Source: CAYPNP01 sp964412195
Lineage (GTDB): Bacteria > Acidobacteriota > JAAYUB01
Length of the DNA: 64,000 nucleotides
Reading direction: 5' to 3'
Assembly: GCA_964412195.1 (NCBI GenBank)
Contig: CAYPNP010000017.1
Span: 47,026-111,025 of the forward strand
Positions 33,982 through 42,755 of this stretch are shown here, one piece after another. The notes beneath the pieces are model-generated. The model was not told the DNA's origin, did no database searches, and saw nothing but the letters and a program-made list of their open reading frames with translations. The first letter of the stretch is position 1; each line of letters starts with the position of its first letter. A program made the position numbers and the translations under genes.

Positions 33982-34371
33982 ATGGCGAATAAAATCAGTG
34001 GTTTTCGTGAATTGAGAGTGTACCAAGCTGCGGTGGAGGCGGCGATGGAGATCTTTCAAATCACCAAGCGGTTTCCCCTCGAGGAGAAATATTCGATGGT
34101 CGACCAGATGCGCCGCTCTTCCCGATCCATCTGCGCCAACATCGCGGAAGCATGGCGAAAGAGGCGTTACAAGGCAGCCTTCATCGCCAAAATGAACGAT
34201 GCGGAGAGCGAAGCAGGGGAAACTCAGGTGTGGATCGAAATTGCCGCCCGATGCAATTACCTGGACCCGAAAACCCGCGAGAAACTGGACGACGCCTACG
34301 ACCACATCATGGCCCAGATCGTCCGGGTCGTGGAACAGGCCGACAAGTGGCTCATCCACGCGAAGTGCTGA
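33982..34371 (+). CDS. Four-helix-bundle protein (S23/IVS-type, TIGR02436)
   Basis: 129 residues. The start follows GGGGAGAG. The sequence fits the small four-helix-bundle family first noted within 23S rRNA intervening sequences: FRELRVYQAAVEAAMEIFQI, FPLEEKYSMVDQMRRSSRSI, CANIAEAWRKRR and a last helix VEQADKWLIHA. Members are found as free-standing genes in many genomes, often in variable regions, and their function is unknown; oligomeric rings have been reported. Here it is bracketed by inverted GGCGAAACGGCG arrays between lexA and dinB, which suggests an insertion into the SOS cluster. Confidence 0.9.
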   Translation: MANKISGFRELRVYQAAVEAAMEIFQITKRFPLEEKYSMVDQMRRSSRSICANIAEAWRKRRYKAAFIAKMNDAESEAGETQVWIEIAARCNYLDPKTREKLDDAYDHIMAQIVRVVEQADKWLIHAKC

Positions 34372-34488
34372 AGCCACCTTCTGGATAAACGAGGGATAAG
34401 CGCCTCCCTCCTCTGGTCCATCCGATGCTTCCCCACCCTTTCTTCCACTTGCCGCTGTTTTCTTTCCCTCGGTCGATGCTCTTTCACG

Positions 34489-34522
34489 CCGTTTCGCCGT
34501 TTCGCCGTTTCGCCGTTTCCCT
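34489..34522. repeat. CGCCGTTTCGCC block
   Basis: Four tandem units of CGCCGTTT directly before the dinB leader, opposite in orientation to the block at 33895-33935. Confidence 0.88.
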
Positions 34523-34549
34523 GGCTCGGCGGCAGACGGGAGGTCGGCC

Positions 34550-35713
34550 ATGACCACCATCATTCACGTCGACATGGATGCGTTCTTCGCAGCGGTGGAG
34601 GTGCTGTACCACCCCGAGCTGAAGGGCCGGCCCGTCATCGTCGGCGGCGACCCCGACGGCCGCAGCGTCGTGTCGTCGGCCTCCTACGAGGCCCGCGTCT
34701 ACGGCGTCCACTCGGCCATGCCCATGGCCTGGGCGCGCAAGCTCTGCCCCCACGGCGTGTTCCTGCCCTGCGACGGGGAGAAGTACGGCCGGGCGGCGGA
34801 GATGGTCTTCCGGATCCTCCGCCAGTTCACCCCCGACGTCGAGGAGGCTTCCATCGACGAGGCCTACCTGGACGTGACCGGCTGCGAGCGGCTGTTCGGC
34901 CCGCCGCTGGCCATCGCCGCCGCCATCCGCGAGCGGATCGCCGGGCGGCTCGGCCTGTCGGCCTCCATCGGCATCGGCCGCTGCCGCAGCGTGGCCAAGA
35001 TCGCCTCCGACCTGGCCAAGCCGGCCGGGATCCTGCGGGTGGAGCCGGGCCACGAGGCCGGCTTGCTCGCGCCCCTGGCGGTGGGGCGCATGCCGGGCAT
35101 CGGCCCGGCGGTGGAGGCCAAGATGCGCTCCCTGGGCATCCGCACCCTGGGCGACCTGGCCCGCCTCGACGACGCCCTGCTGGAGAAGGCCTTCGGCGTC
35201 TACGGCCCGGCCCTGCGGCGCAAGGCGATGGGGCTGGACGAGACCGGCCTGCACGGGTGGGAGCCGGCCAAGTCCATGGGCAAGGAGCACACCTTCGCCC
35301 GGGACGTGGAGGACCGCGCCGAGGCTGAGGGCACCCTGGCCACCCTGGCCGAGAAGGTCTGCCGCCGGCTGCGGCGCGACGGCCTGGCGGCGCGCACGCT
35401 CACGGTCAAGATCCGCTACAGCGACTTCCAGACGGTCTCCCGCGCCTGCACCCTGCCCCACGCGGTCCAGTACGACTCGGTGGTCATCCCGGCGGCGTGG
35501 GAGCTGTTCCGCCGGCTGGACACGCGCCGCCTGGGCATCCGCCTGGTGGGGGTGACCGCCTCCAAGCTCCAGCCGGCGGTGCGGCAGCGCTCCCTGTTCG
35601 AGGAGGCGGCCGAGCGCAAGCGCGACCGGCTCTACCAGAGCGTGGACGCCATCCGCGACCGCTACGGCTTCGCCGCCCTCACGGCTGCTTCGCGGCTGAA
35701 CGGGGTGAGTTGA
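34550..35713 (+). CDS. dinB: DNA polymerase IV (Y family)
   Basis: 387 residues. It is a translesion DNA polymerase. Catalytic residues are present: HVDMDAFFA (D8, and the carbonyl-bearing neighbours) and SIDEAYLDV (D103, E104). SASYEARVYGVHSAMPM is the fingers signature, and GIGRCRSVAKIASDLAKPAG with MPGIGPAVEAKMRSLGI forms the thumb HhH region. The little-finger domain follows with EHTFARDVEDRAEAE. The C-terminus lacks an obvious clamp-binding QxxLF-type motif except RQRSLFEEA (residue about 355), which fits. GGGAGG precedes the start. It should be LexA-controlled and used with the dnaE2-like polymerase downstream. Confidence 0.94.
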   Translation: MTTIIHVDMDAFFAAVEVLYHPELKGRPVIVGGDPDGRSVVSSASYEARVYGVHSAMPMAWARKLCPHGVFLPCDGEKYGRAAEMVFRILRQFTPDVEEASIDEAYLDVTGCERLFGPPLAIAAAIRERIAGRLGLSASIGIGRCRSVAKIASDLAKPAGILRVEPGHEAGLLAPLAVGRMPGIGPAVEAKMRSLGIRTLGDLARLDDALLEKAFGVYGPALRRKAMGLDETGLHGWEPAKSMGKEHTFARDVEDRAEAEGTLATLAEKVCRRLRRDGLAARTLTVKIRYSDFQTVSRACTLPHAVQYDSVVIPAAWELFRRLDTRRLGIRLVGVTASKLQPAVRQRSLFEEAAERKRDRLYQSVDAIRDRYGFAALTAASRLNGVS

Positions 35714-36000
35714 TGAAACGGCGAAACGGCGAAACGGCGGTGGGGCGAAACGGCGGTGGGGCGAAACGGCGGTGGGGCGAAACGGCGAAACGGCGAGTTG
35801 GAAGAACAGCATCTCTCCGATTTTTCATCTCGGCTGATTTCCGCATCGCAACCGTGTCGGTTGGCGATTTTGACGCGCAACCCATCCGCCGGAATCGGAC
35901 TTCGGACAATTCGATTCCAAGCATCGGTTTTCCAAGCTTCTTCGCCGTTCCGCCGAATCACCAACTCGCCGTTTCGCCGCTTCGCCGTTTCGCCGTTTCA
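35713..36000. repeat. Inverted repeat of GGCGAAACGGCG motif
   Basis: 35713-35800 is GGCGAAACGGCG/GGTGGGGCGAAACGG units. 35942-36000 is the same family reversed (TCGCCGTTTCGCCG). The outermost ATGAAACGGCGAAACGGCG faces CGCCGTTTCGCCGTTTCAT. The array begins over the dinB stop codon and ends at the dnaE2 leader. The middle (35805-35940) shows nothing recognisable. Confidence 0.92.
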
Positions 36001-36017
36001 TGTAAGGGGTGGCGGCC

Positions 36018-39000
36018 ATGTTCGTCCACCTGAACTGCCACAGCCACTTCTCCTTCCTGCGCGGGGCCAGCCCCGTGGAGGCGCTGCTGGACCAGGCGCA
36101 GAAGTGCGGCTGCGCGGCGCTGGCGCTGACCGACCGGGAAGGGCTCTACGCCGCCGTGGACTTCGCCCGGCGGGCCGAGGCCCGCGGCATCCGCCCCATC
36201 GTCGGCGCCGAGCTGCCCCTGGGGCCCGGCGGCGTGGTCGCGCTGCCCCACCACGCCGACGGCTACGCCGCCCTGTGCCGGGCCCTGACCCGCTTCCACC
36301 TGGATGCCGGCTTCGAGCCGGTCCCCGCCCTGGAGGAACTGGCCGAGGGCAACTGGCTGCTGGTGGACACGCCCCAGGGCCTGAGCGACGTCCTGCGGCG
36401 CTTCCGCTCGCCCCACCTCGTCGCGGCACTGGTGGACCACGGCCGCCCCGCCGACCGCCCCCGCAACCGCTCGCTGCTGGAGCTGGCCCGCCGCCACGGT
36501 CTGCTGGCGGCGGCCACCAACGACGTCCATTTCGCCACGCCGGCCGAGCACGCGGTGCACCGCCTGCTGACCGCCATCCGCCTGCGCACCGTCGTCGGGC
36601 GGCTCGGCCCCGACGACACCGCCGCCCCCGACGCCTGGCTCCAGCCGCCGGAGGCGATGGCGCGCCGCTTCGCCGCCCTGCCCGAGGCCGTCGCCGCCAC
36701 CGCCGCCATCGCCGAGCGGTGCGAGTTCCGCTTTCCCGGCGCCGGCACGCTCTTCCCGCCCTTCCCGCTGCCGCCCGGCGAGACCGCCTACTCGCTCCTG
36801 TGGCAAAAGGCCTTCGCCGGCGCGGCGCGGCGCTACCAGCCGCTGCGGCCGGAGGTCATCCGCCGCCTGGAGGAGGAGCTGACCGTCATCTGCGACATGG
36901 GCTTCGCCGAGTACTTCCTGATCGTGCGGGACATCGTCGAGTTCGCCGAGGCGCGCGGCATCCCCACCGTCGGCCGCGGCTCGGCCGCCGGCAGCCTGAC
37001 CGCCTACGCCCTGGGCGTGACCCACGTCGACCCGCTGGCGCTGGGCCTGTCCTTCGAGCGCTTCCTCAACCCCGGCCGGACCGACCCGCCCGACGTCGAC
37101 CTGGACTTCTGCTGGCGCCGCCGCTACGAGGTGATCCGCTACCTCTACGACACCTACGGCCAGGACAACGCGGCCATGCTGTCCACGTTCGTGACCCTGG
37201 CCGGCCGGGGGGCGCTGCGCGAGTCGGCCCGGGCGATGGGCATGCCGGAGAAGGAGATCAGCCGCTTCACCCGGCACATCCCCCACCACGACGCCGCCCA
37301 GATCGACCAGGTGCTGCGCGACATCCCGGAGTGCCGGAACATCCCCTTCGACCGCGAGCCGTACCGCTCCGTGATCGGGTGGGCCAAGCGGATCGCCGGC
37401 TTCCCCCGCCACCTCGGCCTGCACCCGTGCGGGATCGTGCTGAGCCGGGTGCCGCTCCACCGCGTCGTGCCGCTGCAGATGACCGCCTCGGGTTTCGCCG
37501 CCACCCAGTTCGACATGCGCGAGGCCGAGGACGTGGGCCTGCTCAAGATCGACATCCTGGGCCAGCGCTCCCTCACCGTCATCGCCGACTCCCTGGCGGC
37601 GGTGAAGGAGCGGCACGGCGAGACCATCGACTTCAGCCAGGCCCCCGCCGACGACGCCGCCACGTGGGCCGTCGTGCGCGAGGGCCGCACCATGGGCTGC
37701 TTCCAGATCGAATCGCCGGGCATGCGTTCGCTGCTGAAGAAGCTGGTGCCGCGGGACATGGAGACCATCATCGCCGCGAGCTCCGTCATCCGCCCCGGCC
37801 CGTCCGACGCCGGCATGCTGCGGGAGTTTATCGCCCGCTACCACGGCCGCAAGCCGGTGCGCTACCTCCACCCGGCGCTGGAGCCGGTGCTGTCGGGCAC
37901 CCTCGGCATCCTAGTCTACCAGGAGGACATCCTGCGCACCGGGCACGCCGTGGCCGGCATCACCCCGGCCGAGGCCGACAAGCTCCGCCGGGCCATGTCC
38001 AGCAAGCGTTCGGCCGAGGCGATGCAGGCCATGCGCGACACGTTCATCGAAAAGTCGGTCGCCCGCGGCGTCGCGCCCGCCACCGCCGAGGCCATCTGGC
38101 GGCAGATGGAGACCTTCTCCGGCTACGCCTTCTGCAAGGCCCACAGCGCCTCCTACGCGGCGTTGTCCTGGCAGGCCGCTTACCTCAAGACCCACTACCC
38201 GGCCGAGTTCTTCGCGGCGGTGCTGGCCAACGGCGGCGGCTTCTACCACGCCGCCGCCTACGTGCTGGAGGCCCGCCGCTGGGGCATCCCGGTGCTGCCG
38301 CCCCATCTCAACCGCAGCGCCCGGGAGTTCGCCGTGGAGGACGGCGCGGTGCGGGTCGGCCTCAGCCGCGTGCGCGACCTCGGCCAGGCCACGCTGGACC
38401 GGATCCTGGCCGCCCGGGAGCGGTCGCCGTTCACCTCCTTCGTGGACTTCCTGCTGCGAGCCGGGCCGGAGCGGTCCGAGGCGGAAAACCTGGTCCGCTG
38501 CGGCGCCCTGGACTGCTTCGAGTTCACCCGGCCGGAGCTGCTGTGGCGGCTGGAGGCGCTCTTCGAGCCGGTCCGCCGCCGGCGGCGCGAGGCGGGCCCG
38601 GCGCGGGAGCTGCCCTTCGGCGACGTGGCGCCGCTGGTCGGCCCACCCGCCATCGTGCCGCGCGTGCCCGACTTCACGCCCGAGGAGAAGCTGCGCCTGG
38701 AGGGCGAGCTGCTGGGCCTCTACGTCAGCGGCCACCCGCTGGAGTTGCACCGGGCGGAGCTGGCCGGCTTGGCGCGGGACCGGGCGGCCGACCTGCCCGC
38801 CAAGGCCGGGCGGCGGGTGCGGCTGGCCGGGTGGCTGGTCACCCAGCGGCGGGTGTTCGCCAAGAACAAGCAGTACATGAAGTTCCTGACCCTGGACGAC
38901 GAGTCGGGCCTGTTCGAGGCGGTGCTCTTTCCGGAGTGCTACCGGGAGTGGGGCCGCTACACCTCGGACTACGGCGCCTTCGTGGTGGAGGGCAAGGCGG

Positions 39001-39137
39001 TGGACGAGTTCGGCAGCGTCACCGTGGAGGCCGAGCGGGTGCTGCCCCTGGGCGAGTACGTCCGGTCCGGCGGGACGGGAGCGGGGCGGCCGGACGCCGA
39101 GGAAGATTGGGCGCCCAGCGAGACGCCACGCCGGTAG
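36018..39137 (+). CDS. dnaE2: Error-prone DNA polymerase III alpha (DnaE2/ImuC-like)
   Basis: 1039 residues from ATG 36018 (AAGGGG 8-10 bp upstream; the GTG at 36009 is an alternative). An N-terminal PHP domain starts at FVHLNCHSHFSFLRGAS with ALTDREGLYAAV. The C-family polymerase core follows: TVGRGSAAGSLTAYALGVTH and RTDPPDVDLDF (D361, D363), then LLKIDILGQRSL and HACGI-like LHPCGIVLSR, and FCKAHSASYAALSWQAAYLK. A C-terminal OB fold includes AGWLVTQRRVFAKNKQYM. At about 1040 residues it is the size of DnaE2/ImuC, shorter than replicative DnaE1 (about 1160). With lexA and dinB upstream it most likely serves damage-induced translesion synthesis. ImuA and ImuB are not found. Confidence 0.88.
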   Translation: MFVHLNCHSHFSFLRGASPVEALLDQAQKCGCAALALTDREGLYAAVDFARRAEARGIRPIVGAELPLGPGGVVALPHHADGYAALCRALTRFHLDAGFEPVPALEELAEGNWLLVDTPQGLSDVLRRFRSPHLVAALVDHGRPADRPRNRSLLELARRHGLLAAATNDVHFATPAEHAVHRLLTAIRLRTVVGRLGPDDTAAPDAWLQPPEAMARRFAALPEAVAATAAIAERCEFRFPGAGTLFPPFPLPPGETAYSLLWQKAFAGAARRYQPLRPEVIRRLEEELTVICDMGFAEYFLIVRDIVEFAEARGIPTVGRGSAAGSLTAYALGVTHVDPLALGLSFERFLNPGRTDPPDVDLDFCWRRRYEVIRYLYDTYGQDNAAMLSTFVTLAGRGALRESARAMGMPEKEISRFTRHIPHHDAAQIDQVLRDIPECRNIPFDREPYRSVIGWAKRIAGFPRHLGLHPCGIVLSRVPLHRVVPLQMTASGFAATQFDMREAEDVGLLKIDILGQRSLTVIADSLAAVKERHGETIDFSQAPADDAATWAVVREGRTMGCFQIESPGMRSLLKKLVPRDMETIIAASSVIRPGPSDAGMLREFIARYHGRKPVRYLHPALEPVLSGTLGILVYQEDILRTGHAVAGITPAEADKLRRAMSSKRSAEAMQAMRDTFIEKSVARGVAPATAEAIWRQMETFSGYAFCKAHSASYAALSWQAAYLKTHYPAEFFAAVLANGGGFYHAAAYVLEARRWGIPVLPPHLNRSAREFAVEDGAVRVGLSRVRDLGQATLDRILAARERSPFTSFVDFLLRAGPERSEAENLVRCGALDCFEFTRPELLWRLEALFEPVRRRRREAGPARELPFGDVAPLVGPPAIVPRVPDFTPEEKLRLEGELLGLYVSGHPLELHRAELAGLARDRAADLPAKAGRRVRLAGWLVTQRRVFAKNKQYMKFLTLDDESGLFEAVLFPECYREWGRYTSDYGAFVVEGKAVDEFGSVTVEAERVLPLGEYVRSGGTGAGRPDAEEDWAPSETPRR

Positions 39138-39225
39138 GCGGACGCGTGCCCCCCTGCGCGATCTGGTTCCCCAGGCGTCGGCTTGCCGGCTGGATCCGCA
39201 GGAATCCGCGTTCATCCGCGTCCGC

Positions 39226-39321
39226 GATTGGCTCTGCGAGCTCTGTGCCTCTGCGTGTATATAATTGGAACGATTACGATTACGAGCACGATTACGATTA
39301 CGAGCACGAGCACGAGCACGA
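39226..39321. repeat. TCTGTGCCTCTGCG unit and CGATTACGATTACGAGCACG array
   Basis: 39226-39262 is a GGCTCTGCGAGCTCTGTGCCTCTG unit. 39268-39321 is tandem CGATTACGATTACGAGCACG with terminal GAGCACGAGCACG. It fills the gap between dnaE2 and the next gene. Confidence 0.88.
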
Positions 39322-39372
39322 TGGTTGAGATGGATTACAGGCAAGTACGGTACAATACCGGGGGAGGTCCGC

Positions 39373-39975
39373 ATGGGCGTTGCGAGGGAATGGCTGCTGC
39401 GCGTGGAGCCGGAGGTGAACCCGTTCGTGTTCGCCGGGCGCGTCCTGGTGTTCCTCCTCATCCTTGGATTCGGCTTTTTCTACGCCGCCACACCACTGGA
39501 GACGATGTGGCGCACTGCCTCCCTCTGGCACGGGATCGACCTGGTGATCCACGAGGCCGGCCACTTCATCTTCATCCCGTTCGGGGATTTCATGCGCGTG
39601 CTGGGCGGCTCCCTCCTGCAGTGCCTGGTCCCGCTGCTCTTCGCGGCGGAGTTCCTGCGGCGGAAGAACCCGTTCGGCGCGGCCTTCGGCCTGTGGTGGT
39701 TCGCCCAGAACCTGCTGGACGTGGCCGTCTACGTCAACGACGCCCGGGCCGGAGTGCTGCCGCTGCTGGGCGGCGTCACCGGCCGGGATGTGCCCGGCTA
39801 TCACGACTGGCACAACTTGCTGGGCCGGCTGAGCTGGCTGGAGTACGACCAGGCGCTGGCGCGAAGCGTCCAGATCCTGGCCATCCTGCTGATGATCGGC
39901 GCCATCGCCTGGGCCGGCGGGCTGCTGATCCTCCAATGGCAGCGGCTGGACCGGTCCATCTTTCAGAAGTCCTGA
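39373..39975 (+). CDS. Integral membrane protein with HExxH motif (M50-like)
   Basis: 200 residues from ATG 39373 with GGGGAGG 6-8 bp upstream; the longer frame starts within the repeat array. About five hydrophobic segments. A HExxH motif lies at the membrane: DLVIHEAGHFIFIPFGDF, followed by a MRVLGGSLLQCLVPL helix and, later, AQNLLDVAVYVNDARA with an Asp in the place where site-2 proteases have an N/D-x-x-P/D-type third ligand. This resembles the minimal M50-like membrane zinc peptidases. A late DWHNLLGR segment is also His-rich. Peptidase activity is inferred only. A TACAAT box at 39351-39356 could be a -10. Confidence 0.72.
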   Translation: MGVAREWLLRVEPEVNPFVFAGRVLVFLLILGFGFFYAATPLETMWRTASLWHGIDLVIHEAGHFIFIPFGDFMRVLGGSLLQCLVPLLFAAEFLRRKNPFGAAFGLWWFAQNLLDVAVYVNDARAGVLPLLGGVTGRDVPGYHDWHNLLGRLSWLEYDQALARSVQILAILLMIGAIAWAGGLLILQWQRLDRSIFQKS

Positions 39976-39985
39976 AGGGGGGAGG

Positions 39986-40165
39986 CGGATTGCGGATTGC
40001 GGATGATTTGGAATTTCAAAGTTCAGATTTCAGATTCGTGTGGTTCGAGTGGTTCGTGGTTGTGATTGGGGTTGCGGATCGCAGATTTGACCCTTTTCGT
40101 GTATTTCGTGGTCGATTGCGGTTTGACTTCGACGTTCGATGCTCAGCGTTTGATGTTCGATTGGA
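39986..40165. repeat. Composite repeat: GGATTGCGG, GTGTGGTTCG, GTTCGATG blocks
   Basis: 39986-40006 is GGATTGCGGATTGCGGATG, 40036-40058 and 40098-40120 are GTGGTTCG/TTTCGTGTATTTCGTGG units, and 40128-40165 is GACGTTCGATGCTCAGCGTTTG. It separates the membrane protein from the YheT-like gene. Confidence 0.85.
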
Positions 40166-40203
40166 ACGACGCCAATTACTTCCCTGACAGAAAGCCTTGC
40201 ACC

Positions 40204-41235
40204 ATGCCGGTCATCGCCTCTTCCTACCGCCCTCCGTTCTGGCTCCGGAACGGGCACGTCCAGACTGTCTTCCCGCACCTCTTCCGACGCGTCCGGGACG
40301 TGGCTTACCGGCGGGAGCGCATTGACACCCCGGACGGCGACTTCCTCGACCTGGACTGGTCTGCCGCCGGCGGACCGGATGTCGGCAGTGTCGCCCGCCG
40401 CCTGGCCGTCCTGACTCACGGCCTGGAGGGCGACACCAACCGGGGCTACGTCCGCGGCATGGTCCGGGCGCTGAACCGCGCTGGCTGGGACGCGTTGGCC
40501 TGGAACCTGCGCGGTTGCAGCGGCGAGCCGAACCGCACCCCCCGCCTCTACCACAGCGGCGCCACGGAAGACCTCCACGCCGTGCTCGCCCACGTGGCAG
40601 CCAAGTCAGACTATCGCGCTGTAGCGCTGGTCGGGTTCAGCCTGGGCGGCAACCTCACGCTGAAATACCTGGGCGAAAGGGGGCGGGAACTTCCTCTCCC
40701 GATCGAGGGCGCCGTGGCCATCTCCGTCCCTTGCGACCTGGCCGACAGCGCGGCGCGGATGGAGGCGCCCGATTGCCGGATCTACATGGCGCGTTTCCTC
40801 CGTTCGCTGCGCGACAAGGTCCGGGCCAAGAGGCGCCTCTTCCCCGGAATGCCGGACGACGCGGGCTTCCGGCGCGCCCGCACTTTCCGCGAGTTCGACG
40901 ACCGCTACACCGCCCCGCTCCACGGCTTCCGGGACGCCGAAGATTATTGGCGCCGCTGCAGCAGCCGGCAGTTCCTGGCGGGCATCCGGGTGCCGGCGCT
41001 CCTGGTCAACGCCCGCGACGACCCGTTCCTGGCCGGCGGGTGCTACCCGGTCGCCGAGGCGGAGGCGAACCCGAACCTGTCGCTGGAAATGCCCGCGAGC
41101 GGCGGGCATGTCGGCTTCGTCGCCTTCGGGCTTGACGGGCGCTATTGGTCAGAGGCGCGGGCGGTGGAGTTTCTGGCCGGGCATATCGGGGCTGATTCGC
41201 TTATCGCGCCACGCGCTGACGCACCGCGGTACTGA
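40204..41235 (+). CDS. YheT-like alpha/beta hydrolase
   Basis: 343 residues from ATG 40204; the earlier frame translates repeats. It matches the YheT/ABHD1-3 group: PPFWLRNGHVQTVFP at the N-terminus, LAVLTHGLEGDTNRGYVRG (oxyanion region), WNLRGCSGEPNR, and the nucleophile elbow GFSLGGNLTLKYLG. The Asp is in VNARDDPFL and the His in ASGGHVGFV, so the triad is complete. Members are hydrolases or esterases with unknown natural substrates. No clear Shine-Dalgarno is seen. The C-terminus ends inside the next repeat-rich gap. Confidence 0.9.
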   Translation: MPVIASSYRPPFWLRNGHVQTVFPHLFRRVRDVAYRRERIDTPDGDFLDLDWSAAGGPDVGSVARRLAVLTHGLEGDTNRGYVRGMVRALNRAGWDALAWNLRGCSGEPNRTPRLYHSGATEDLHAVLAHVAAKSDYRAVALVGFSLGGNLTLKYLGERGRELPLPIEGAVAISVPCDLADSAARMEAPDCRIYMARFLRSLRDKVRAKRRLFPGMPDDAGFRRARTFREFDDRYTAPLHGFRDAEDYWRRCSSRQFLAGIRVPALLVNARDDPFLAGGCYPVAEAEANPNLSLEMPASGGHVGFVAFGLDGRYWSEARAVEFLAGHIGADSLIAPRADAPRY

Positions 41236-41242
41236 CTGCGTG

Positions 41243-41436
41243 CCTGCGATGGCCTCTGCGGTCTCTGCGTCTCTGCGTGTAATTGATTGTTGCGATTACG
41301 ATTACGAGCACGATTACGATCGACGAGTACGATCGGTCGGAAGGCTCATATAGCATCGTCCATGGTCCATCGTCCATGGTCGGATCGGCAGCCACCGGTC
41401 AATCCGCAATCCGAAAGCCGCAATCCGCAATTGTCT
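41243..41436. repeat. Composite repeat of four motif families
   Basis: In order: 41243-41282 GGTCTCTGCGTCTCTGCG family, 41289-41333 CGATTACGATTACGAGCACG family, 41353-41383 ATCGTCCATGGTCC family, 41396-41436 CAATCCGCAATCCG family. It lies between convergent genes. Confidence 0.9.
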
Positions 41437-42755
41437 CAGGCTTTCACGCCCGCCGGAAAGTAGTCCGGCAGCCGGCGGACCGGCTTCTTCCGGCGGCGGT
41501 AGGTCCGGGCCAGCTCCAGGAAGATGCCGATGCCGGTGTCCAAGTCCTTCTGGGTGCCGTCGAAGTAGAAGTTCTTGATGGGGATGTGGTCGTGCTCCTT
41601 GCTCACCCGCGGGTAGACGGCCTCGCAGGTGATGCCGTTCATGCAGGTGAAGGGGCTGATGTCCACGATCCCGTCGGCGCCCTGGTGGTACAGGTAGATG
41701 GCCTTCCCCACGCTCAGAACCATCTCGCCAAGGGCGCCGTCGTGCGGCAGGTAGGGCATGGCGTAGTCCAGCACTTCTTTGATGCTGTGCGGCTCGCCGT
41801 ACCCCTCGAAGTCCTTCTCCACGACCTCCAGGATGGCATGCTCGTCGGCGCGCTGGATCTTGTTCTTGATCACCGCCCCGAGCATCTGCAGCGACACCTG
41901 CTTGCGGGCGCGCCGGATGCGCTTGAAGGTCTCGAAGTTGGTGTACCAGACCCACTCGGTGATGTCCGAGAGCCAGCCCTCCCCGCCCAGGGCCTCGATC
42001 CGGCGGATGAAGTCCTCGTTGCTGAAGGTGTTCAGGCGGCAGAAGATTTCGCCCACCACGCCGATGAGCGGGCGCGGCTCGGAGTAGTCCGCCGGCACGG
42101 CCCGGAAGCGGTCGCGGCAGCGGGTCATGCAAGCCACCAGCGCGTCCAGTTTCTCCTTGGGCTTCATGCCGCGCTTCTCGAGGACGCCGCACATGTCGTT
42201 GAGGCTGTCCTCGTGGGCCTGATCGGTGTCGCCGGCGGTCTTCTCGTACGGACGGGTCTTGTGGAGGAACTTGCGCATCAGGTCCGACACCACCAGGGCC
42301 CGCCAGGCGGTGCGCATCAGCTCGCCGGTGCTGCCGCCCACGCCCTTGTAACCGTCGGCGCTGGTGGGGGCGAACACGTCGACGTTGGCCAGGCCGACGT
42401 CGTCCAGGACCTTGCGCACGAAGGGGGCGTACTGCCCGAAGCGGCACGGCCCGCCGGCGGTGGGCATGAAGAAGGCCTCCTTCTGCGGGTCGAAGCCGGG
42501 CCGCTCCGCCAGGCGGAGGAACGTGCCGAGGGTGACCATCTCCGGGTAGCACTCGTCACCGGAGGTGACCCGCGAGCCCAGCTCCATGGCGCGCATGTCG
42601 GCGTCGGGGCACTCCTGGGCGTTGACGCCGATCGAGCGGAAGGCCGCGGCGAAGGTCTTGGCCCCGCCGTGGCTCATCCGCGGGATCCAGAGGACCTTTC
42701 CCTTCAGACGGTCGCCACCGGCGCGGGCGCCGGCGGCTTGGGCTTGTTCCACCAT
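41436..42755 (-). CDS. 2-hydroxyacyl-CoA dehydratase activator, C-terminal (HgdB-like) part
   Basis: 439 residues from ATG 42755, supported by AAGGAG 7-12 bp upstream, overlapping the preceding gene by 52 bp in another frame. The protein belongs to the C-terminal portion of the large acyl-CoA dehydratase activase-related proteins: VLWIPRMSHGGAKTFAAAF, DECYPEMVTLGTFLRL, FFMPTAGGPCRFGQYAPF, PLIGVVGEIFCRLNTFSN and DISPFTCMNGITCEAVYP. The conserved Cys residues in DECYP, GPCRFG, EIFCR and FTCMNG are candidate iron-sulfur ligands as in HgdB-type or double-cubane cluster proteins. In many genomes this part is fused to the ATPase part. Here it is a second coupled gene. Confidence 0.85.
   Translation of the reverse strand: MVEQAQAAGARAGGDRLKGKVLWIPRMSHGGAKTFAAAFRSIGVNAQECPDADMRAMELGSRVTSGDECYPEMVTLGTFLRLAERPGFDPQKEAFFMPTAGGPCRFGQYAPFVRKVLDDVGLANVDVFAPTSADGYKGVGGSTGELMRTAWRALVVSDLMRKFLHKTRPYEKTAGDTDQAHEDSLNDMCGVLEKRGMKPKEKLDALVACMTRCRDRFRAVPADYSEPRPLIGVVGEIFCRLNTFSNEDFIRRIEALGGEGWLSDITEWVWYTNFETFKRIRRARKQVSLQMLGAVIKNKIQRADEHAILEVVEKDFEGYGEPHSIKEVLDYAMPYLPHDGALGEMVLSVGKAIYLYHQGADGIVDISPFTCMNGITCEAVYPRVSKEHDHIPIKNFYFDGTQKDLDTGIGIFLELARTYRRRKKPVRRLPDYFPAGVKA

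Noticed and set aside
35756..39328. 1190-codon plus-strand ORF covering dnaE2
   Set aside because: It is in a different frame from the polymerase and is Pro/Arg/Gly-rich without domains.
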